In this document: in pieces, positions 44,235 to 51,180 of the stretch
Position numbering within the stretch: the stretch's first letter is position 1
How the letters are laid out: each line of letters begins with the position of its first letter
Assembly: GCF_019613795.1 (NCBI RefSeq)
Contig: NZ_CP080429.1
Span: 711,501-775,500, forward strand
Length of the DNA: 64,000 bases
Source: Flavobacterium litorale
GTDB taxonomy: Bacteria; Bacteroidota; Bacteroidia; Flavobacteriales; Flavobacteriaceae
Direction of reading: 5' to 3'
Notes under the pieces: model-generated
Database searches by the model: none
The model's input: only the letters and a program-made list of their open reading frames with translations
What the model was told of the DNA's origin: nothing
Made by a program: the position numbers and the translations under genes

Positions 44235-45521
44235 TTAAAAATCAAAAGTTTGTTTTATAGATTTTATGATATCTTCAGGAACAGATACTTTTAAAGCATA
44301 GTTCTCCCAGTTATTAACCACTTCAATTATCCTATCTATAATCCTATGAGGTTGTTTTATATTCATTTTATTCGCTACTTCTATAAAATCTTCCCTATCT
44401 ATATCTTTACGCTTTCCGTTTATACTCAAAGCATGTTGACTTACCCAGGTACTATTAGGACGATAGGCATGGCATACATCATATGCAGGTGATAACCTCC
44501 ATTTACCCTGTTTATCCATAATAAAGGAAAAGTTTTTAGTATGATCATCACAATTACGAGCAACTACATTAAATACCATTCTACAAAATAATTGTTCGGC
44601 ATCTGTATATGGTAACCTAAGTATCCGCATAGTTTCAAAAAGCTGTTCATAGCTATAAAGGTTTACCTCGTTATAATCAAAATGACGTAAGGCACAAAAA
44701 GTTTGTACATGTAATTTTTCATCATTACCTAAACGATCAAATCTTTGAGTCATAAAGTGTGCTCTACCATTTTCTTCTAACAAGCGACTAGGCATCATTT
44801 CAATCCCCACATCAAGAGCCATATAATAATAAGCTATTTCTACACGTCCATAACCTCCTGAGACACCAAATTGATTATCAAAAACCCCATCAAATTTAAT
44901 AAGCCAATGTGAAAAGCCCTCAGGAGCTTTAGTCTGTCCACTTCTTATTTCACCTGTACTCTCATTATATGCAATAACAGCCTTAGCTCTTGCTCCCCCA
45001 GCAGACGTACCAATTTTTAAAATATCCAAAAGTGCTTTTTCCTCGTCAGATTTTAAATTAGTATTAAAATCTTCACGCCCTGATAAAATTTTTTTTGCTA
45101 TATCAATTAAACCGTCCAACTCTATATTTTGAGCTTCTTCTTTGGATTTAATTGTAGCTGGTTCAATTTCAAGACCGCCCATACCACGCTCCCCTATAAA
45201 ACAAAGCAATTCTACAGGGTTAAGACTATCAGAAGGGCGTCCTTGTTTACTAAGCCATACATTAATCAAAGTATTACCATACTTATCTGGAAGAATATCG
45301 GCTAGTAATCCTGGTAACCCTTTAAATGTATTCGAACGACGTAGCTCCGAAAAAGAATAAATCGTAGGCAATAGTGGCATTTTAATTGGTGAAATATCAA
45401 GCCCTGAATTAATAAATTCGGGAGTATATTCAAAAGAAGCTATTTCTTTAGAAGAATCCCAAGCCACAGCACCAACTACTATACCCCAAAGTTTTATAAA
45501 TGCAGTAGATATCATTACCAA
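44235..45521 (-). CDS. HipA-like serine/threonine kinase toxin
   Basis: A 428-residue HipA-family kinase. Seen motifs are PGLLADILPDKYGN, the phosphate-loop-type GTSAGGARAKAV, HFMTQRFDR, the catalytic RNCDDHTKNF and the metal-binding LSPAYDVC, so the active site looks intact. HipA proteins phosphorylate targets such as glutamyl-tRNA synthetase and cause growth arrest; they are held by HipB. The gene overlaps the HipB-like gene by 7 bases. It is on the minus strand, A/T-rich, between two late-gene blocks. Confidence 0.88.
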   Translation of the reverse strand: MVMISTAFIKLWGIVVGAVAWDSSKEIASFEYTPEFINSGLDISPIKMPLLPTIYSFSELRRSNTFKGLPGLLADILPDKYGNTLINVWLSKQGRPSDSLNPVELLCFIGERGMGGLEIEPATIKSKEEAQNIELDGLIDIAKKILSGREDFNTNLKSDEEKALLDILKIGTSAGGARAKAVIAYNESTGEIRSGQTKAPEGFSHWLIKFDGVFDNQFGVSGGYGRVEIAYYYMALDVGIEMMPSRLLEENGRAHFMTQRFDRLGNDEKLHVQTFCALRHFDYNEVNLYSYEQLFETMRILRLPYTDAEQLFCRMVFNVVARNCDDHTKNFSFIMDKQGKWRLSPAYDVCHAYRPNSTWVSQHALSINGKRKDIDREDFIEVANKMNIKQPHRIIDRIIEVVNNWENYALKVSVPEDIIKSIKQTFDF

Positions 45522-45859
45522 TCGGATTTTGATTCAGAACTTCTTTTACCGCTCGCACGCTGTCTACTTTCACGTTCTATTTTAGCAAGTTTCAGCGGAC
45601 TTATTTTTTGCTCTACTATAAAAACATTTAATACCTCCAACTTATCTAAAGCTCTTAGTACTTGTATAAGTGTAAGTATCTTAGATCGTCCTCCTCTTTC
45701 TAATTCTCCAAGAGTAACTCTATTAATGCCAGCTTCTTCAGCAAGTTGTTCTTGAGTTTTATTTTGTTCTAACCTATAATACTTTACAAAAATTCCAATA
45801 TCAGTTAAAAATGCATTATTTGCTTTAGCCAATAACTGAATGTTAGTTTTATTCATCAT
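45515..45859 (-). CDS. HipB-like XRE antitoxin
   Basis: A 114-residue protein with an XRE helix-turn-helix (about 20-75; LEQNKTQEQLAEEAGINRVT), upstream of and overlapping the HipA-like gene. The Ser/Arg-rich C-terminus is longer than usual for HipB. It should neutralise the toxin and repress its own promoter. Two adjacent ATGs (45859 and 45856) are possible starts. Confidence 0.85.
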   Translation of the reverse strand: MMNKTNIQLLAKANNAFLTDIGIFVKYYRLEQNKTQEQLAEEAGINRVTLGELERGGRSKILTLIQVLRALDKLEVLNVFIVEQKISPLKLAKIERESRQRASGKRSSESKSDW

Positions 45860-46156
45860 AAAATCAATTTTAGATTAATAATGATTGTTTTAGAAATCAA
45901 AATTAAGCAAAAATACATTAATACGAAGTGACAATTATCGAACTGTTTAAAAAACTGAAAACCCCACTTCAGCAAAACCCTTACTAAGCGTTGTAACTTT
46001 GTAATATCAAAAAAACAGTACTGTTTGTATGGTTAATAGTAAACAGGCAAAAGGCACAAAATAGTATTTGTAAAAACTGTTGGCTACTGCCTTTTCCCTA
46101 GTAACCAAAAATACTTCCTTAATACTTCCGCAAATATTTCACTCATTCCTTACTGA
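45860..46156. other. Gap between hipB and the head module
   Basis: 297 bases between divergent genes. It has related TTTTAGA motifs near 45870-45900 that could be HipB operators, and a TAACTTTG box (45994-46001) on the plus strand, a possible promoter for the head genes though far from the start. No further gene is seen. Confidence 0.45.
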
Positions 46157-47188
46157 ATGACAGGAAACATTTATATCTCCGGTCAAATAGGCACGTTTGA
46201 TGGCGTTACGGGTACCGAACTTATTGATGTAATAGGTCAGGTAAAAAAACAACCCCAGGCAACCGCCTTTAACGTGCACATTAACTCCGAAGGTGGCTTG
46301 GTAGATGTGGGTTTCGACATTTACCATTACCTACGCTCGTTAGGCAAACCCATTACCACCATAGGTAGCGGTATAGTAGCCAGCATAGCCACTGTAGTAT
46401 TTATGGCAGGTAGCAAACGCGTAGTACGCGAAAACACCCCGTTTATGATACACCTCCCATGGGGTGGCTCTATGGGTACTGCAGATGAAATTGAACAGTT
46501 TGCCGACCAACTCCGCGCCATAGAAACAAAAATGGTAGGCTTTTACAAAAAAGCACTCCACGTGCAGGAGCAAGCCATATTACCACTGCTTAAAAACGAA
46601 ACATGGCTATCGGGCACACAACTCACAGCCTTAGGCTTTACTACTTCGCAGCATACTAAAATAGCTGCAAAAGCATTCATTAATCCAAAAACTATTATGA
46701 GAGGAACACTTACCGAAAGGGACAGGCACTGGATGGAAGGTCTGTTCAGCCGTGTGCTGGCAAAATTTAAGCACACCAACGCTTACAACAAAATCGTGCA
46801 AGATGCCACAGGGGCAGAACTCGATTTTATTGAATTACCCGACGATGGTATTATTGAGCTGGGCGCAACAGCTACCGTAGCAGGTATGCCTGCCGAAGGC
46901 GAATACATGATGCCCGATGGTGCAACCTACGTATTTGAGGCGGGCGAGCTTGTAGAAATTATTGAAGCTGAAGAAGGCGACGATATGATAGAAACCGCAG
47001 CCCTGCGTGCCGAAAACAAAGCACTAAAACGCCAGTTAAACACCATTAAAGGCGAGGTACTAGCATTAAAAAGACAGGTAGGCAGCCGCTACAGCCTTGA
47101 TGGCAAAAAAGTAGCTGCACGCAAACCGAGCCAAAACGACAAACTAGCCGGCATGAAGCAATATTTGCAAAATAAAAACAGAAAGTAA
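46157..47188 (+). CDS. ClpP-like head maturation protease with a scaffold-like C-terminus
   Basis: A 343-residue protein. The N-terminal half (about 1-180) is a ClpP/S14-type serine protease: Ser76 (GIVASIATV) and His99 (FMIHLPWG) are in place. The C-terminal half (about 200-343) contains an acidic section, a coiled coil (ALRAENKALKRQLNTIKGEV) and a basic tail, as in scaffold proteins that the protease later removes. It overlaps the capsid gene by one base. Confidence 0.82.
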   Translation: MTGNIYISGQIGTFDGVTGTELIDVIGQVKKQPQATAFNVHINSEGGLVDVGFDIYHYLRSLGKPITTIGSGIVASIATVVFMAGSKRVVRENTPFMIHLPWGGSMGTADEIEQFADQLRAIETKMVGFYKKALHVQEQAILPLLKNETWLSGTQLTALGFTTSQHTKIAAKAFINPKTIMRGTLTERDRHWMEGLFSRVLAKFKHTNAYNKIVQDATGAELDFIELPDDGIIELGATATVAGMPAEGEYMMPDGATYVFEAGELVEIIEAEEGDDMIETAALRAENKALKRQLNTIKGEVLALKRQVGSRYSLDGKKVAARKPSQNDKLAGMKQYLQNKNRK

Positions 47189-48246
47189 TGGGGCTAATTA
47201 ACGCAGATAACTTAACACTAAACGCCCGCGAGGCCGAAACGGTAAGCGAGGTAATTTTTGAAAGGGTTTTTAACGATAGCGACCTTGCCGAGTACCACGA
47301 AATAGAAACGGGTATTGATGTAAAAACACAAATTGCCTTTGCCGAAAGACTGGGGCTACTGGGTAAAAAAAGCGAAGGCTGTACACCTAACGAAGCAGGT
47401 GGTTTTGCCCTTACCGAAAAATTCTGGACACCCGTGCTGGAGGACTTTAGGCTAAAACACTGCCAAAACGATATGCCTGCACTACTAAAACTATTCAGGA
47501 AATCGCAGCGCATTAACCCCGATTTTTTTGATGCCGTAGGCTCAGAAGAATTTGGCGTAATCATATCCGCAGTAGAGTCGGCAATGTTAGAGAACATGCA
47601 CCGTAAAATATGGTTTAACGATACCGCTGCTGCCACTATAGATAGTGCTGGGGTATTTAAAAACGGTACCGATTTGGGTTACTTTAACTCGTTTGACGGG
47701 TTGTTTAAACAAATCATGTCCGAAGTATCGGCATCCGATGCCAACTACGTAGCCATTACCAAAAACACAGGTAACTCCTACGCCAACCAGGCACTCGCCG
47801 AGGACGATGCTATTGCCATATTCGAGCAAATGGTTACAGCTGCCGACGAACGATTGGTAGCTACTGAAGATAGCTTTATACTTGCTACCCGTACCCTTGC
47901 CGATAACTACCGTGCAACATTAAGAAACAAAAACCTAGGTTCGGGCTTTTTAGAGGTAGTAGAAGAAGGACGCCCAAAACTATACTTTGATGGTATTGAG
48001 GTAAAAGTGCGCTACGATTGGGACAGGTACATTAAAGAGTACCAAAACGACGATACGAAATGGAACTTACCCCACCGTGCCGTGTTTACCACAAAATCGA
48101 ACATACCCGTAGGTACACTTAGCGAGGAAGATTTAACCAAGCTAGATGCTTTTTACGATAAAGTACAAAAAACCAATATTATGGATGCTGCTTATACTAT
48201 CGACTCTAAACACTTAGAGGCATACATGACGGTAGCTGCATACTAA
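47188..48246 (+). CDS. Major capsid protein
   Basis: A 352-residue protein directly following the protease gene, the usual place for a capsid gene. The N-terminal part is helical (NLTLNAREAETVSEVIFERV); the rest is mixed alpha/beta (ADNYRATLRNKNLGSGFLEV, KLYFDGIEVKVRYDWD) with an HK97-like feel. I rely on position, size and pattern. A host REP-like element lies just downstream. Confidence 0.78.
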   Translation: MGLINADNLTLNAREAETVSEVIFERVFNDSDLAEYHEIETGIDVKTQIAFAERLGLLGKKSEGCTPNEAGGFALTEKFWTPVLEDFRLKHCQNDMPALLKLFRKSQRINPDFFDAVGSEEFGVIISAVESAMLENMHRKIWFNDTAAATIDSAGVFKNGTDLGYFNSFDGLFKQIMSEVSASDANYVAITKNTGNSYANQALAEDDAIAIFEQMVTAADERLVATEDSFILATRTLADNYRATLRNKNLGSGFLEVVEEGRPKLYFDGIEVKVRYDWDRYIKEYQNDDTKWNLPHRAVFTTKSNIPVGTLSEEDLTKLDAFYDKVQKTNIMDAAYTIDSKHLEAYMTVAAY

Positions 48247-48278
48247 TAAGGCAAAAGTAAGCAGGCAATAGCCAAAAG

Positions 48279-48381
48279 TCACTTCAAGCGTAGTGCAACG
48301 GAGCGCAGCAATCCAATCGTTATCAAACGAAATTCAATAAAGTCATAAAGAGATTGCTTCGTCGTTCCTCCTCGCAATGAC
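48279..48381. repeat. REP-like element between capsid and tail-tube genes
   Basis: CAAGCGTAGTGCAACGGAGC in the left arm and GATTGCTTCGTCGTTCC plus CTCGCAATGAC in the right arm, a member of the host TCATTGCGAG family. Short GGCTAATGCC strings follow at 48398-48425. Confidence 0.83.
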
Positions 48382-48467
48382 AGTTACATTGCCAAAACTA
48401 ATGCCTTTCGGCTAATGCCTAATAACCAATAACAACAATACTTCAATCTCAAAAAAACAAAACAACA

Positions 48468-49064
48468 ATGCCAGATTGTACAGGAAACTTAACCGCAGAT
48501 ATTTTATTTGACTGCGCCAATGCGCCAATAGGCGGAATAGAACAAAACATTGTACTAATTAATAAAGACGATATTGATGTATCGACTACTACTATTGATG
48601 GTACTAACCGTATTTTAGTAACCAACCTACAGTTAAAGCCCGGTACTACAGGATATATACTAGAAGGCGTAAAACAATCGAACGGAAAAGCGTGGGAATT
48701 GGTAAAGAAAGAAAACGCACCCGACAAGTTTAAACACACCTTTAGCGGAGTGGTATTTAACCCAAGCGCAGCCAACAAGCAACAAGCCGACGAATTATCG
48801 AAAGGAGCAAAATACATTGCTGTAGTGGAGCAAGTTTGGAAAGGCGAGGATAGTGTGGATGCCTTTGAGGTACTCGGATTAAAATCGGGGCTAGAGTTAC
48901 TTACTATGACCAATAACTCGAAAGAAAACGATAATATGATTGTTTTCGAATTATCGTCTGCCGATGGTTTTGAAGAAACCACTATGCCGAAAACATTATT
49001 GGAAACGGACTATGCTACTACCAAAACCGCTTTCGACAATAAGTTTGCACAAGCTGCATCGTAA
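48468..49064 (+). CDS. Putative major tail tube protein
   Basis: A 198-residue beta-rich protein (ILFDCANAPIGGIEQNIVLI, KPGTTGYILEGVKQSNGKAW, HTFSGVVFNPSA). The pattern fits tail tube subunits, which are often encoded near the capsid in Bacteroidota phages. Highly expressed structural role expected. The identity is moderately sure. Confidence 0.6.
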   Translation: MPDCTGNLTADILFDCANAPIGGIEQNIVLINKDDIDVSTTTIDGTNRILVTNLQLKPGTTGYILEGVKQSNGKAWELVKKENAPDKFKHTFSGVVFNPSAANKQQADELSKGAKYIAVVEQVWKGEDSVDAFEVLGLKSGLELLTMTNNSKENDNMIVFELSSADGFEETTMPKTLLETDYATTKTAFDNKFAQAAS

Positions 49065-49067
49065 GTC

Positions 49068-49547
49068 ATGGACTTTACCACTATGGATATCCGTACCGTC
49101 GCCCAAGGAACAAGGGGCGACGGTGTTCGGTATCTGCAACTATTCTTACAACAATATACGGCACTGTTTAACGAGAAAGTTAACCCCAGTTGCCCTAAAT
49201 GTTTAACCCAATACTTAGCAAAGTATAAAAACCACTTTAAAGCCATGGCAGATACATCAAAATATAGGCTACACGCCAAATACGAAAATATTCCGCTAGC
49301 ATTCGGCTCACCTATACTGGTTAATAACACCAATATTACCACAGAGTATGCTACACAATTATTAGCACGCCCCAATGGCAAAAGCCTTTTTGCACACATT
49401 CCTACCCAAGCCCAACTAGAAGCTGCAAAACCCAAACCACGAAAAAAACGCGCTGCAAAACAACAACCTTTGCAACACACTATAAAAAAGCAAGCAAGCC
49501 TTGAAACAGATGATACCGACACTTTGCCTAATAACGAAGCAGAATGA
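49068..49547 (+). CDS. Hypothetical head-region protein
   Basis: A 159-residue protein; the N-terminal half has CPKC and NNTNITTEYATQLLARPNGK, and the last 50 residues are basic (KPRKKRAAKQQP) then acidic. No family is recognised. It overlaps the portal gene by 4 bases. Confidence 0.6.
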   Translation: MDFTTMDIRTVAQGTRGDGVRYLQLFLQQYTALFNEKVNPSCPKCLTQYLAKYKNHFKAMADTSKYRLHAKYENIPLAFGSPILVNNTNITTEYATQLLARPNGKSLFAHIPTQAQLEAAKPKPRKKRAAKQQPLQHTIKKQASLETDDTDTLPNNEAE

Positions 49548-50701
49548 AAACGCTCCTTATAGACGTTTGGAAAAGGCTTACCCCATGGAGCAAAAGTATC
49601 GATGTGTATGCTAACGATGTAGATAATGCCTACCCCGAAAGGATGGATAGACTTATTAATAATAGCGTTACCGCAAAATCGGCAGCAGCCATAATGGTAC
49701 AGTACCTGATCGGTAAAGGCTTCGGAACGGATGCGGATAATCTTATCATCAATAAAGAGCAAAATTTAAAACTTATTGATTTTGCCGATGATGTAGCAGA
49801 CGATTTGGTAAAACAACGTGGCGTGTTTATACACGTTAATTGGAATGCACTGTACCAAATTGCCGATTTTAGTGTAATTCCGTACGAGTGGTGCCGCATC
49901 GGTAAAACCGATAGTAACGATTACAATGGCAAAATTGCCGTTTGCAAAGAGTGGCTTCGCCCCAAAAAAGCAGATATTCAGCTTATTGATACGTATAACC
50001 CACGCAAAAAAGTAATAGATGCGCAGGTAGAAAAAGCAGGCGGATGGGAGCATTACAAAGGGCAAGTACTCTACATTAATATGGATACCAAGCTCATCTA
50101 TCCCCTATCTCGCATTGATAGCGTTGCCGACGATTGCGATAGCGAAGCACAAGCAGCCGTGTATAAAAACAGGCTACTCCGCAAAGGCTTTTTCGGTAAC
50201 ACACTCGTAGTAACACGCCCTTTAGTAGGCGAAGGTTTAGAGCCTGGTAGCCATGCCTTATTGGATGCCGAAAGCGAGCGCGAAAAGTTCCAAGAAGCGA
50301 TTAAAGACAGTTTGGGCGCACAAAACACAGGCGGTGTATTGTGCTTAGAAATGGATTTTGCAGGCGAAAAGCTGGACGATGCTATTTTAATAAAACAGAT
50401 TGAAAGCAAAATAGACGATAAGCTGTTTAATTATACCGAGAGTAGCGTACGCGAAAACATTTTGGTTGCCTTTAACAACCTACCCGCAGGGCTTGTAAAA
50501 ACCAACGAAGCATCGTTGTTTGGTAACTCGGGCGAGGCAATTCGTGAAATGAAACGTACTTACTGGGAAAACACTACTAAAGAGCGAAACCTGCTTGCTG
50601 CTATTATTAATCAGCTACTCCAAAAATCGCAAGATTACGCCAGCCTTACCGTACAACCTTTAAAACTTATAGATGATGCAACCCTTAATAACACGGACTG
50701 A
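49544..50701 (+). CDS. Putative portal protein
   Basis: A 385-residue protein. The segments SAAAIMVQYLIGKGFG near the start, VFIHVNWNALYQ and FNNLPAGLVKTNEASLFGNS near the end resemble phage portal proteins (the last segment is the typical PAxL..LFGN type). It would form the DNA entry ring of the head. The portal lying after the capsid gene is unusual. Confidence 0.65.
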   Translation: MKTLLIDVWKRLTPWSKSIDVYANDVDNAYPERMDRLINNSVTAKSAAAIMVQYLIGKGFGTDADNLIINKEQNLKLIDFADDVADDLVKQRGVFIHVNWNALYQIADFSVIPYEWCRIGKTDSNDYNGKIAVCKEWLRPKKADIQLIDTYNPRKKVIDAQVEKAGGWEHYKGQVLYINMDTKLIYPLSRIDSVADDCDSEAQAAVYKNRLLRKGFFGNTLVVTRPLVGEGLEPGSHALLDAESEREKFQEAIKDSLGAQNTGGVLCLEMDFAGEKLDDAILIKQIESKIDDKLFNYTESSVRENILVAFNNLPAGLVKTNEASLFGNSGEAIREMKRTYWENTTKERNLLAAIINQLLQKSQDYASLTVQPLKLIDDATLNNTD

Positions 50702-51179
50702 TATTGCGCAATACCGGCAAATATCTAAAACCCCAAACGATGCCAAGCTCAACGAAATGATATTGGATGCACAGCTACTGGACTTGCAACCTCTGTTGGG
50801 CGAAAAACTGTTTACTGCCGTTATGGCTGCACCCGAAAATTATACAATATTATTAAACGGTGGCGTGTATGAGCATGAGGGTATTAGCTATACTAACTAC
50901 GGGGTAAAAATGGTACTATCGTACTTTACCTATGCCCGTTATACGCTATTTGCATCGGTAACCGATACGCCCTACTCGGTAGTAGAAAAACTAAACCCCG
51001 AAAGTCGCCCAGCAGAGGCTGCAACCAAAAAAAGTATGTATCAAGTCAACCGCGATGCTGCTCATAAAATATGGGAAAGCGTACACAACTGGCTAACACG
51101 AACCAACAACGAAGATTACAAAAAAAGCTGCGGTATGGGCAACACCAACCAAGGTATGCGATTTACAAAAATAGTATAA
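50673..51179 (+). CDS. Head-tail connector-like protein (DUF6712-like)
   Basis: A 168-residue helical protein (PNDAKLNEMILDAQLLDLQP, LSYFTYARYTLFASVT) matching the DUF6712-type connector proteins found next to portals in Bacteroidota phages. It overlaps the portal gene by 29 bases. Confidence 0.6.
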   Translation: MMQPLITRTDIAQYRQISKTPNDAKLNEMILDAQLLDLQPLLGEKLFTAVMAAPENYTILLNGGVYEHEGISYTNYGVKMVLSYFTYARYTLFASVTDTPYSVVEKLNPESRPAEAATKKSMYQVNRDAAHKIWESVHNWLTRTNNEDYKKSCGMGNTNQGMRFTKIV

Positions 51180-51180
51180 C

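Noticed and set aside
49010..49762. 250-codon minus-strand frame across the portal start
   Set aside because: It overlaps three well-placed plus-strand phage genes and looks like a shadow frame.
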